The translations under genes were made by a program, and so were the position numbers. Positions 6,608 to 15,333 of a DNA stretch of 64,000 nucleotides are shown piece after piece; within the stretch, counting starts at the first letter, position 1; each line of letters begins with the position of its first letter. The notes beneath the pieces were generated by a model. It did not search any database, was not told where the DNA came from, and saw only the letters and a list, made by a program, of their open reading frames with translations. Location of the stretch: NCBI GenBank assembly GCA_964588495.1, contig CAZPPS010000001.1:62001-126000 (forward strand), in the 5' to 3' direction. The stretch comes from CAVPKN01 sp964588495 (GTDB lineage: Bacteria; Chlamydiota; Chlamydiia; Chlamydiales; JAAKFR01).

Positions 6608-9481
6608 TTATAGACTTTGCCTTTTTACCATGGTGGCAAAAAGACCCGGCTTTGAGGCCAGCTCATCATAGGTTCCCACTTGTACAAACTCCCCTTTATC
6701 CATCACGTAGATACGGTCGGCATTTTTAAGAGTGCTCAGGCGGTGAGCGATGACAATCCGGGTTACATCTAACTGGTCAATGCAGCTTAAAACTCTTTCC
6801 TGGTTCCGGTTATCCAGAGCGCTTGTTGCTTCGTCCAGAATTAAAATTTTGGGATTGGGAAGAAGGGCTCGCGCAATTAAAATACGCTGCTTTTGTCCAC
6901 CAGAAAGGGTTCCTCCCCCAATTGACAGGTAAGTATGAAGGCCCATGGGCAGATTTTCCACATCATCTGCCAGTCCTGAATTTTTTAGGGCATTTTCTAT
7001 CTGCTCGGGAGTATAAATGCCGCCGCAGGTGATATTTTCATAGATAGAACCTGCAATGATTCCCTCTTCTTGCAAAACAACACCCAGCTGCCTTCTGACA
7101 TCCTGAATGGAAAGTGAGTTGATATTGTGGTTATCAAAAAAAACAGCTCCCTGGACAGGTTTTTCAAAACCCAAAAGGAGGCGGATCAATGTCGATTTGC
7201 CACTTCCCGAAGGGCCAGCAATGCCGATAAATTCTCTGGGGTTGGCCCTCAGGGAGACTTTTTTTAAAATGTAATTTTCCTGTGTCTCATATTTGAAAAA
7301 AACCTCATCGACGTGAATTTCCCCTGACAAGTTTCCAGGCTTTTGCTTCACGGTTTCCTCTAAAGGCTCTTCAATTAACATTTTTGTACTGCGCCAATGG
7401 AAGAAAATGGGAGCCATATTATAAAAAGTGGTTCCAAGATCGACAATTCCGAGATAAAAACTGGAAAATGCCACATTAAAGGCTAAAAAAGAACCGAGCG
7501 AAAAATCGGGTTGCCAGTGGATGATATATGCAAAAATCATCATGTACATCACAAGAGGCAAAATATAGTGCAGTCCCCCAATTACATTATGGACATGGGC
7601 AGCGCTTAAGCTCACTTTTTCAAAGCTTGCAAATTGACCCGCCCAATTTGAAAATGCATTTTTTTCAGCTCCTGCGACTCTTAGCTTTCCGATAGAACTC
7701 ACAATCTGGGTGACAAAAGAATTGACTTTGGTTTGAAGCTCAAGAAATTGAAGCTGTTTTTTTGTGTACAACACAAAGCAGGCGGCGCTTAGGAGGCCAC
7801 CAAGGAAAAAAAAGATCAATACGAGAAGGGTGAGCTTTGGGGCGTAAATTGCCATAGCGATGATATAAATAATGGAAAAAACTCCCGAAAATAAAACGCG
7901 GGCTCCATTTCCACTCAAAAGCGTGCGCATCCGATCAAACGAAATCGCGCGCAAAATTAAAGCACCTGAAGGGTATTTTCTGAAAAAGCTTACCGGCAAT
8001 TTAAGTAGCCGATCCCAAAGGGCACTTTGGAGCTCATTCGAGGATTTTCCCTCAATCCTTGCCACGGCAAGAGAGCGGAAAAAAATAAAGACTGACGAGC
8101 TGATAGCTGCAAAAATTAAAAAAATACCCACTTCTTTAATTAACAACCGATCGGCTGAAGGAATGGCCCTACTAAACAAAATCTTGGTTGCAAAAGGGGG
8201 AAATAAAGAGATAATCGCTGCGGCTAAACTATATAAAATGACAGGAATATATTCTTTGGTGAAGCGTTTGAAGTAAAACTTGATGAGATCATTGCCTGTT
8301 TTTAAATCATCGGGAAACGTTGCAAACAAATAATAACCAATGGGATTTAAATCAGCTGCCGTTTTTTGATTCAGGGGCGTGCGCTCATTTGTTTCCGGAT
8401 CCACAATATCATAGCCCCCCCCTTTTGTTTGCAAAAGAGCAACAGGTTTGGAATCGGCCCCCCAAAAGGCAATAATCGGACCACAATCTTTTTGCCAAAA
8501 TCTTTCCTTCAATGAGACTCTTCGGTAGCGGATCGAAGAGGCTTCGACAATCTCTTTAATTTGCTCTACGATAGGAGCATCTGTTTTAAAAGTTTCGGGA
8601 GGTGTTAGCTGAATTTCCAACTGCTTTGCGACTAATTGGCATGCCCTAAAAAGACTTGTTTTATTGACATGAGCCCCCTTCTGTTCTTGTGGATTTAAAA
8701 CAGCGACAATGTTTGTCATTGAATGGGTGATATCCAGGGCTTCATTTTCGAGCCGTTTCTCTACGAGCTGCTTACTTTGAGCTTTGTCAATTTGGTGACG
8801 CTCATTGACATAAATGTATAAAACATTGTGAAAACGGTGAAGAGCTTCTTGCCATTCTTTGATTTTTTCATGAGCGAAAATTTTCGAAGGGACAACCGTT
8901 TTTACAAAAGCTGAGTAAGTCAGCGGAAAATACCCTTCTTTGATGGTAAGAGAAGGGTAGTTTAAAAACTGCAGCTCCCCTGATTCAATTTGCAACCACG
9001 AAATTTCACTTTTTTCATGAAGTGTCATCGCCCTCTTTGCCTTCAGAATCTCATTTTTTTCGACAATGATTTCATGATTAGGGGCGATGTAGCTGTGTCT
9101 TTGCTGATACACCTCATTTTTATAAATATGGGCTAAATTCAGGATCCACTGGTTCACAAGGGAAAGATCTTGATCGATCTCTTCCTTGATTTTTTCGAGC
9201 GGCAGACGCCAGATTTTAGAATTTTGTTCGGTAATGGCCACAATTTCGTAGCTTTGGCTATCTTCGACAGAAAATCCAAAGAGAGGGGCGGGTGCTTTGA
9301 TTGTCGTGATGAAAGTACGGACGCCTTCTGCAACTCCTTCAATGCGATCAATTGCAAAAAGATTGACCGATCCTGTCTCTAAAAACCAGAGCGAGCTGAA
9401 GTCATTCAGATAAATATGGTGATTTCCCGGCACCTCCGCTGAAATTCCGAGCTCTTTAATTTTTTGGATCACCTCGCTCAT
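6608..9481 (-). CDS. NHLM-type peptide export ABC protein (ABC2)
   Basis: A 957-residue ABC half-transporter with a very long N-terminal region. Residues ~15-120 look like a cyclic-nucleotide-binding-type beta roll, then a ~250-residue linker, membrane segments from ~400 to ~690, and the ATPase domain at ~730-957 with Walker A GPSGSGKST, signature LSGGQKQR and Walker B LILDEATSALD. This fits the second ABC protein of the 'NHLM bacteriocin system', which exports peptides with NHLP or Nif11 leaders. It overlaps the upstream C39-peptidase ABC gene by 4 bases. There is no peptidase domain here, as usual for this subunit. Confidence 0.85.
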   Translation of the reverse strand: MSEVIQKIKELGISAEVPGNHHIYLNDFSSLWFLETGSVNLFAIDRIEGVAEGVRTFITTIKAPAPLFGFSVEDSQSYEIVAITEQNSKIWRLPLEKIKEEIDQDLSLVNQWILNLAHIYKNEVYQQRHSYIAPNHEIIVEKNEILKAKRAMTLHEKSEISWLQIESGELQFLNYPSLTIKEGYFPLTYSAFVKTVVPSKIFAHEKIKEWQEALHRFHNVLYIYVNERHQIDKAQSKQLVEKRLENEALDITHSMTNIVAVLNPQEQKGAHVNKTSLFRACQLVAKQLEIQLTPPETFKTDAPIVEQIKEIVEASSIRYRRVSLKERFWQKDCGPIIAFWGADSKPVALLQTKGGGYDIVDPETNERTPLNQKTAADLNPIGYYLFATFPDDLKTGNDLIKFYFKRFTKEYIPVILYSLAAAIISLFPPFATKILFSRAIPSADRLLIKEVGIFLIFAAISSSVFIFFRSLAVARIEGKSSNELQSALWDRLLKLPVSFFRKYPSGALILRAISFDRMRTLLSGNGARVLFSGVFSIIYIIAMAIYAPKLTLLVLIFFFLGGLLSAACFVLYTKKQLQFLELQTKVNSFVTQIVSSIGKLRVAGAEKNAFSNWAGQFASFEKVSLSAAHVHNVIGGLHYILPLVMYMMIFAYIIHWQPDFSLGSFLAFNVAFSSFYLGIVDLGTTFYNMAPIFFHWRSTKMLIEEPLEETVKQKPGNLSGEIHVDEVFFKYETQENYILKKVSLRANPREFIGIAGPSGSGKSTLIRLLLGFEKPVQGAVFFDNHNINSLSIQDVRRQLGVVLQEEGIIAGSIYENITCGGIYTPEQIENALKNSGLADDVENLPMGLHTYLSIGGGTLSGGQKQRILIARALLPNPKILILDEATSALDNRNQERVLSCIDQLDVTRIVIAHRLSTLKNADRIYVMDKGEFVQVGTYDELASKPGLFATMVKRQSL

Positions 9482-11622
9482 GTTGAACTCTCCATCAAAT
9501 CGAGGTAAAGGCCAGGGTGACGGATCAGTTCATCATGCGCACCTCTTTGCACCACCTCTCCTTTGTCTAACACAATGATCTCATCACAATCCCGAATTGT
9601 ACTTAAACGGTGTGCCACGATAATGGCAGAACATCCCCTTCTCTGGATATTCTCAGAGATTGTCTTCTCTGTTTCCGAATCAAGCGCACTTGTGGCCTCA
9701 TCCATAATCAGCACTGAGGGTGAATAAAGGAGGGCCCGTGCAATTTCAAGCCGCTGCCGCTGCCCGCCACTTAAATTCCTCCCATGTTCGAGCAAAACAT
9801 TTTCATATCCTGAAGGGCGGAGCATGATCTCTTCATGAATACCAGCATCCATAGCTGCCTGAATGACAATATCTTCCGAAACAGCCCGATTCCAAAGCGT
9901 GATATTGTTTTTCACCGTCCCGGAAAATAAAAAAATTTGCTGATCGACATACCCAAAAGATTGATAGAAAGTAGAGGCTGGGATCTCTTTGAGGGATTTA
10001 CCATCAAAAAGAATTTCCCCTTCCCAAGGAAGAAATAACCCGGAAGCGAGCTTTGCAATCGTCGATTTTCCGGAGCCGCTAGGACCTACTAATGCCAACC
10101 TTTGACCTGGCTTGATTTTAAAACTGAAGTTTTTCAGAAGGGGTTCCGCCAACCTGCTATAACCAAAAGTTACATTGCGGAATTCGACAGTCCCTTCCAG
10201 TTTATTGGCCTCTCCCTCGTTTTCTCTGGAATACGAATAAACAGGATCGATTTTGTATTTCAAAACGTCATCTAAACGTCCCAGATCAGTCTTGATCTGT
10301 TGCAAAGTCTGACCAAAGTTAACAAAACGGGTGATGGGAGTTAAAAAAGCGAGCAGCAAAGTTTGAATAGAAATCAGCATACCAAAGCTCAGCTTCCCAT
10401 CCATCACTTTCAAGCTGCCGAAGATCAGTACGATGGCCAAAGCAAATGCCTGTGTGGCAGTTGGGACGACACTTAAAAAAGCATCTTTTTTGCTGATCTC
10501 CTGTTCTGCGTTGATCGTTTTCGCATAAAATCCCCCAAAACGGGCAAAAAAATCAGATTCCAGACCCGTTGCTTTGATCGTCTCCATTTGTTGCAACGCC
10601 CCAAGTGCACTGCTTAGCCACTTGCCGGTTTCCTGCTGAAGACGTGCGTATGAATCTGTGCGCGATTTTTGAATCCAATAAAAAACAACGCTATTGACCA
10701 AAGCTGCAAGGAAGGCAATGCCTCCCAAAAAAAGGTCGTAGCTCAACATCACAATGCCATAAAAGATAATCAGCAAGAGATCGATAAAAGTTGTGGCAAG
10801 GCCGCCCGTAAGCTGGGAGGCAACCTTCTCATTCAAAGTTGTCCGAAAAGCAATTTCTCCTGCGTAGCGCTGTGTGTAAAAGCTAACGGGAAGGCGGAGA
10901 AGATGCCATAAAAAATGGCTGGAAAACTGAATATCTAATCTTGATTTTAAACGACTTAAAAAATAACTCTGAAGCCAGATCAATAATCCCCCAAGAGCTG
11001 CCATAAGGAGGATGCCTCCCATGAGTAACGAGGCCGGGCCGCTGGAATACTGCACTAAGACATTATCGACAAAAATGCGGATAAAAGCAGGAAGAGCCAG
11101 CCCTGGAAGAAGAAGACAGACCCCTGCTAAAAATATATAAAAAAGAGCCATTCTGACATTTTTGACTCTTTTATAAATTCCAAGCCACAAAGGCTCTGCG
11201 AGGCCACCTTTTTTAAAGTCCTTCGTTTTTTCAAAGACAAGGGCAATATCAAAATAACTCTGCGCGAACTCCTCATGTGTGACAGTTCTTGGTCCTAAAG
11301 CTGGGTCGTTTAAAAAAACTTTGTCTTTTGAAAACCCTTCGACAACAAGAAAGTGGTTCCCTTCCCACAGAACCACAAAAGGAACTTGTATGGACCTGAG
11401 CTCATCGGCAGTTTTTCTAAAGCCCTTTCCCGAAAGTCCATATCCGGCTGCTGCTTTAATCATATTTAAGGCATTGCTCCCATCACGGGAAACGCCGCAA
11501 TCCAGACGCAATTGAGCAAGGGGCACATGGCGGCCAAAATATTCAAGAATGATGGCAAGACAGGCAGCTCCACATTCGACTGCCTCCATTTGAATGACGG
11601 TCGGCGTTTTTACCCTTTTCAA
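9478..11622 (-). CDS. NHLM-type peptidase-containing ABC transporter (ABC1)
   Basis: A 714-residue exporter with three parts: an N-terminal C39 peptidase (about residues 8-130), six membrane segments (~155-430) and an ATPase domain (~480-714). In the peptidase Q11, the catalytic C17 (in ECGAAC), the His of WEGNHFLVVEG and the Asp of NDPALG are all present, so it should cleave leaders after a double-glycine-type site while exporting the core peptide. Walker A GPSGSGKST, LSGGQRQR and LIMDEATSALD are intact. It overlaps the HlyD-like gene and the second ABC gene by 4 bases each. No substrate gene was found nearby. Confidence 0.9.
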   Translation of the reverse strand: MKRVKTPTVIQMEAVECGAACLAIILEYFGRHVPLAQLRLDCGVSRDGSNALNMIKAAAGYGLSGKGFRKTADELRSIQVPFVVLWEGNHFLVVEGFSKDKVFLNDPALGPRTVTHEEFAQSYFDIALVFEKTKDFKKGGLAEPLWLGIYKRVKNVRMALFYIFLAGVCLLLPGLALPAFIRIFVDNVLVQYSSGPASLLMGGILLMAALGGLLIWLQSYFLSRLKSRLDIQFSSHFLWHLLRLPVSFYTQRYAGEIAFRTTLNEKVASQLTGGLATTFIDLLLIIFYGIVMLSYDLFLGGIAFLAALVNSVVFYWIQKSRTDSYARLQQETGKWLSSALGALQQMETIKATGLESDFFARFGGFYAKTINAEQEISKKDAFLSVVPTATQAFALAIVLIFGSLKVMDGKLSFGMLISIQTLLLAFLTPITRFVNFGQTLQQIKTDLGRLDDVLKYKIDPVYSYSRENEGEANKLEGTVEFRNVTFGYSRLAEPLLKNFSFKIKPGQRLALVGPSGSGKSTIAKLASGLFLPWEGEILFDGKSLKEIPASTFYQSFGYVDQQIFLFSGTVKNNITLWNRAVSEDIVIQAAMDAGIHEEIMLRPSGYENVLLEHGRNLSGGQRQRLEIARALLYSPSVLIMDEATSALDSETEKTISENIQRRGCSAIIVAHRLSTIRDCDEIIVLDKGEVVQRGAHDELIRHPGLYLDLMESST

Positions 11623-12446
11623 TGCGTCCCCTTTAAGCGGGTTACTGGTATTAGGTAATCAATGGGACGTCTTTGTTCGAGAAAGATTTCAACATGAGCC
11701 ACAGCTCCAAAATTCAGAGGAAAATCGGGACCTTTGGGCGTTGTCCACAAATAACCTGAAGGTGTTTCAGCTTTTGTGGGCTCAATGACGACAACAAGCG
11801 TTGCTTGATTGCCTGTGAGATAGTTTTTTAATTTCTCTGAAGGGATACTTTTTAAAACGCTGCCGCGAATAGTGGCAGAAAAAGGGAGCACTTTCACCAC
11901 TTTTCCCTGCAATTTTCCATAAATGGTGGAATCGACAGAGTTGAAACTCATCTGAGCTTTCATCCCCACTTTAATTCCGCCGCCGCTCTCTAAAGGGAAA
12001 AAGCTGTAAATATTAGGACGGCTATCTCCGGCTTCTTTATTTTGAAACCAAATCAGATTTTTGCCGGGAACAGTTGCCTCTCCTGCAAGCACTTCCACAG
12101 ACAAAATGGTTCCATCAGAGGGAGCCTTAATCGTTTGAGAAGAATTCAAAACTATGAGCACATCATCTTTTTTGACCTCATCTCCCTGCTCTACATTCAC
12201 TTTGCTGATATAATCGTCTGTGCGGCTCTGTATGAGCTCAACAGCTTCCGGTTGAAAGTAAATGCCCGTTCCATTCGCTGTCATCGTAATGCTTCCGACA
12301 AAAGACCAGATTAAAACAGCTGCCACAATTGCAACCGCGCAAAGGAGAGCAATCCACCCCGGCATCCGGATGATCACGAGGAGCTTGTCGAGTTGTTCTG
12401 GAGATGTGAGCCTCTCCAAGGCTTTTTTCTGCCGCGACTTATCCAT
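11619..12446 (-). CDS. NHLM-type HlyD-like secretion protein
   Basis: A 275-residue adaptor, shorter than classic HlyD. It has one membrane segment (~31-53), then a lipoyl-like domain (QGDEVKKDDVLIVLNSS, IKAPSDGTILSVEVLAG) and a C-terminal beta domain. The long coiled coil of HlyD is almost absent, as in the NHLM subfamily. It is the first gene of the operon and overlaps the peptidase-ABC gene by 4 bases. A TATAAA box lies about 20 bases upstream of the start, without a convincing -35. Confidence 0.85.
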   Translation of the reverse strand: MDKSRQKKALERLTSPEQLDKLLVIIRMPGWIALLCAVAIVAAVLIWSFVGSITMTANGTGIYFQPEAVELIQSRTDDYISKVNVEQGDEVKKDDVLIVLNSSQTIKAPSDGTILSVEVLAGEATVPGKNLIWFQNKEAGDSRPNIYSFFPLESGGGIKVGMKAQMSFNSVDSTIYGKLQGKVVKVLPFSATIRGSVLKSIPSEKLKNYLTGNQATLVVVIEPTKAETPSGYLWTTPKGPDFPLNFGAVAHVEIFLEQRRPIDYLIPVTRLKGTH

Positions 12447-12544
12447 AAACTCATTTCTTAAAGTTTATAGTTGAAAAATGCAAGTTTTCTCTTTCACACA
12501 CGAGAAGCGCACCCAAAGAAAAAGCCTTTTTTATCAGTACAATC

Positions 12545-12584
12545 TCAATTAATGAATTGATTAAAATAATTACTTTAAGTAATT
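12545..12584. promoter_or_regulatory. Two palindromes upstream of alcohol dehydrogenase
   Basis: The 157-base divergent region between the export operon and the dehydrogenase has two short palindromes: TCAATT-4-AATTGA (12545-12560) and an 8-base-arm palindrome AATTACTT-T-AAGTAATT (12568-12584). The second overlaps a weak promoter-like TTGATT-17-TAATTT reading towards the dehydrogenase. They are candidate operators for one or both directions. No regulator gene is directly adjacent. Confidence 0.4.
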
Positions 12585-12603
12585 TTAAAAAAAGGTTGTT
12601 TTT

Positions 12604-13758
12604 ATGAAAGCTGTTGTCTTCCACACACCGAAACGCGTTAAAGTTGATCAAGTTCCCGATCCCGTTTTAGAAGAAAAAACAGATATAATCCTTAAAGTCA
12701 CATCTACTGCCATTTGCGGCTCTGATTTGCATATTTATAATGGGCTTATTCCCCAGGTTAAAAACATGACGCTAGGTCATGAATTTATGGGTACTGTGGA
12801 AGAGGTGGGAAATGACATTAAGCACCTTAAAAAAGGAGACCGAGTCATTGTCCCCTTCCCTATAGCATGTGGCAATTGCTTTTTCTGTACACATTCCTAT
12901 CCTGTCCATTGTGAACATTCCAATCCCAATTATGGACCCGAAGGAGGCTTGCTCAAACAAAAAGGGGGCGCCCTTTTCGGCTATACTGATTTGTATGGCG
13001 GCTATCAAGGTGGGCAAGCGGAATATGTCCGTGTCCCCTATGCCAACTTTGGCCCCCGAAAGATTGAATCCGATCTCAAAGATGAAGAGGTCCTCTTTTT
13101 AACAGACATTTTTCCAACGGGCTGGTGTGCTGTTGAATGGGCTCGGCTAAAAGGTGGCGAGACAGTTGTGGTATTTGGTTGCGGTCCTGTTGGAATTATG
13201 GCCCAAAAAGCTGCTTGGCTAAAAGGTGCAGGACGTGTCATTGGAGTGGATTTACTCGATTACCGCCTCGATTATGCAAAAAAAGCTGCCCGCTCAGAAG
13301 TTTTCAACTTAAACAATGTGAATATTGTCGAAGCCATTCGTGAAATGACTCAGGGACGTGGCGCCGATGTTTGTATCGATGCTGTTGGAATGGAGGCACA
13401 CAGAAGCTTCGGAGAGAAAATTTCAAATCTTGCCCATTTACAGGCAGGAACCATCAATGTTATTGATCTGGCAGCAAGCGCAGTCAGAAGAGGGGGCACC
13501 ATTTCCATTGTCGGAGTTTACGCCACCAAATATAGTAATTTCCCGCTAGGCCAGCTTTTTGATAAAGGAATCTCCCTTGTCATGGGCCAAGCCGTTGTCC
13601 AAGTTCATATCGATCACCTTCTGCAACTTGTGCAGGAGAAAAAAGTGATCCTCGACGACATTATCACACACACACTCCCTCTTTCTGAGGCTCCCCATGC
13701 CTATGACATCTTCAACAAAAAGGAAGACAACTGCCTGAAGGTCATCCTTAAACCCTAA
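12604..13758 (+). CDS. Zinc-dependent alcohol/formaldehyde-type dehydrogenase
   Basis: A 384-residue medium-chain dehydrogenase. The catalytic zinc site is visible (CGSDLH, GHEF), as are the structural-zinc cysteines (CGNCFFC and following C) and the NAD-binding motif GCGPVG in the Rossmann domain. The sequence pattern with EYVRVPYANFG is like the glutathione-independent formaldehyde dehydrogenase or threonine-dehydrogenase-like group; exact substrate is unknown. An AAGGTT-type ribosome site precedes the ATG. It stands alone between the export operon (divergent) and the tetR operon. Confidence 0.88.
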   Translation: MKAVVFHTPKRVKVDQVPDPVLEEKTDIILKVTSTAICGSDLHIYNGLIPQVKNMTLGHEFMGTVEEVGNDIKHLKKGDRVIVPFPIACGNCFFCTHSYPVHCEHSNPNYGPEGGLLKQKGGALFGYTDLYGGYQGGQAEYVRVPYANFGPRKIESDLKDEEVLFLTDIFPTGWCAVEWARLKGGETVVVFGCGPVGIMAQKAAWLKGAGRVIGVDLLDYRLDYAKKAARSEVFNLNNVNIVEAIREMTQGRGADVCIDAVGMEAHRSFGEKISNLAHLQAGTINVIDLAASAVRRGGTISIVGVYATKYSNFPLGQLFDKGISLVMGQAVVQVHIDHLLQLVQEKKVILDDIITHTLPLSEAPHAYDIFNKKEDNCLKVILKP

Positions 13759-13765
13759 AGATCCC

Positions 13766-13838
13766 TGCAAAAACATAGAGAACACAGAGAAGGAAAAAAA
13801 ATCTATTTCTCTGCTTCTTTGCACTTTCGCCTCTGAGT
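13766..13838. repeat. Degenerate palindromic repeat, family 1
   Basis: A decayed copy of the CACAGAG/CTTTG palindrome seen elsewhere: a purine-rich left arm with AGAGAACACAGAGAAGG and a pyrimidine-rich right arm. It directly follows the dehydrogenase stop and could serve as its terminator. Two further small hairpins (13843-13874, stem AAAGAGGT; 13877-13894, stem ACTGAG) lie between it and the tetR start. Confidence 0.5.
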
Positions 13839-13906
13839 TAAAAAAGAGGTTTGCCAAAAAAGGGCGACCTCTTTAAACTGAGCGGCAACTCAGTGAGTTT
13901 GGACTT

Positions 13907-14461
13907 ATGAAAAGAATTGAACAGAAAGAACAAACCCGGTTGTTTCTCCTGGAAAAGGCCTATGGGCAATTTGCGGAAAAAGGATTTTTGGCTGCTAAAA
14001 CACTCGATATTGCGCAAGCGGCAGGCGTTTCTCATGGCACCTTATTCTTGCATTTCCCCACTAAAGAGGAGCTTTTGGTTAAATCCATTGATGCATTTGG
14101 ACTGAAACTTGGTAAAAGACTCGAGGAGCTATCGGCTCGTAAAAAAAATGCCAAAGAGGTTTTGCGTGCCCATTTGGAAGCTATTGGAGAGTGCGAATCT
14201 TTTTATGCCAATCTTGTGATTGAAGGACCGCTCCTTCCGCCAACTGTTCGCGAGCGCGTTTTCATGATCCAATCAGGCATTGCCCACTATTTAGAAAAAA
14301 ATCTTGATCGTTCAATCCCTCTTTATTTCGTCCTCAATTCCTGGCTGGGATTGATTCATTACTATTTAGCGAATCGGGATCTTTTTGCCCCCAAACAATC
14401 GGTGATTGCCACCTGCGGCAAAGATCTCTTAGAAAATTTTGTGAAAACTTTTAACTTATAG
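13907..14461 (+). CDS. TetR-family transcriptional regulator
   Basis: A 184-residue one-component repressor. The helix-turn-helix is at about residues 25-45 (TLDIAQAAGVSHGTLFLHF followed by KEELL), the usual TetR N-terminal domain. The C-terminal ligand-binding domain is not assignable. The next two genes follow closely (6 bases, then a 4-base overlap), so the regulator probably controls its own operon with the zinc-ribbon and hemerythrin-like proteins. Two small hairpins just upstream of the ATG could be operators. Confidence 0.88.
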   Translation: MKRIEQKEQTRLFLLEKAYGQFAEKGFLAAKTLDIAQAAGVSHGTLFLHFPTKEELLVKSIDAFGLKLGKRLEELSARKKNAKEVLRAHLEAIGECESFYANLVIEGPLLPPTVRERVFMIQSGIAHYLEKNLDRSIPLYFVLNSWLGLIHYYLANRDLFAPKQSVIATCGKDLLENFVKTFNL

Positions 14462-14467
14462 GAAAAC

Positions 14468-14719
14468 ATGGAAAAAACGTGTCCATCTTGTTATTCGTGC
14501 GGCATGCCCCTCAGAAAGACAGAAGATTATGCTTTAGGAGATGCGAACCAAAAGTATTGTTCTCACTGTACAGATGCTCTTGGCAATCTGAAATCCTACG
14601 ACGAGATCCTAAAGAATACGGCGGAATATCTTTCCTATTCTCAAGGTCTTGAAATGAAAGCAGCTAATGAGCTTGCCCATAATTTGCTCTCACAACAACC
14701 CAAATGGTGTAAAAAATGA
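14468..14719 (+). CDS. Small zinc-ribbon protein
   Basis: An 83-residue protein of the putative zinc-ribbon family. The cysteine pattern CPSCYSCGMPL near the N-terminus and YCSHC about 20 residues later would hold one zinc ion; the C-terminal half is helical. AGGAAA precedes the ATG. The stop overlaps the start of the hemerythrin-like gene by 4 bases, so the two products are made together. Family function is unknown. Confidence 0.8.
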   Translation: MEKTCPSCYSCGMPLRKTEDYALGDANQKYCSHCTDALGNLKSYDEILKNTAEYLSYSQGLEMKAANELAHNLLSQQPKWCKK

Positions 14720-15333
14720 AGATCGATCTTTACGGAATCATACACAAAGCTCAGCGCATGCACATGTTTGCTCTCGCAACCAAAATCGGCCGCACCGATT
14801 TGTCAGATCAACAAACGCTGAGCTCAATAGAGCACGAACTGCGTGCTTTCATCCAACACCTTCGGGGGCATGGACATAATGAAGATACTTTCATTCATCC
14901 ATTGTTTCGCGAAGTGGGTGATCATGCAGCTGGAATTGATGAAGAACATGACGATCTTGACAAAGAATTGGACAAGCTCGCGGACTTTTTAGATAAAAAA
15001 AACTGGAAAGAGCTCTACTCCACGTTTAACCGGTTTATTGGAATCTATTTGCTCCATCAAGATGAAGAAGAGAGCTTGCAAAGGGAAATTCTATGGCAAC
15101 ATTTCGAAAATGATCGATTAGCAGCTGTTCTGGATCATTTCCAAGCGAGCAGAGCCCCCGCTCAACGTATGGAAGATCTAAAATTTATCCTTCCAGCCCT
15201 TAGCCCGAATGAGCTGACACACATTTATCAATCGATGAAAAGTCATCTCCCCGCTTTGACCGCTGCCCTTGCTATTGCCAAACAGGAGCTTGCAGAAGAT
15301 GACTATTCTCATCTTTGTCGTTCATTAGGGTGA
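14716..15333 (+). CDS. Hemerythrin-like HHE domain protein
   Basis: A 205-residue protein with a hemerythrin-type four-helix bundle in residues ~1-130. Candidate iron ligands are H10, H54, E56, H61, H78, H114 and E118, in helices spaced as in HHE domains. Such domains bind a di-iron centre and sense or handle O2, NO or iron. The C-terminal ~75 residues form a separate helical segment. It is the last gene of the tetR operon, and its last 9 bases overlap the end of the converging MFS gene. Confidence 0.82.
   Translation: MKIDLYGIIHKAQRMHMFALATKIGRTDLSDQQTLSSIEHELRAFIQHLRGHGHNEDTFIHPLFREVGDHAAGIDEEHDDLDKELDKLADFLDKKNWKELYSTFNRFIGIYLLHQDEEESLQREILWQHFENDRLAAVLDHFQASRAPAQRMEDLKFILPALSPNELTHIYQSMKSHLPALTAALAIAKQELAEDDYSHLCRSLG

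Noticed and set aside
7872..8276. 134-aa ORF on the plus strand inside the ABC2 gene
   Set aside because: Antisense shadow of a well-supported transporter gene; no domain and no start signal.
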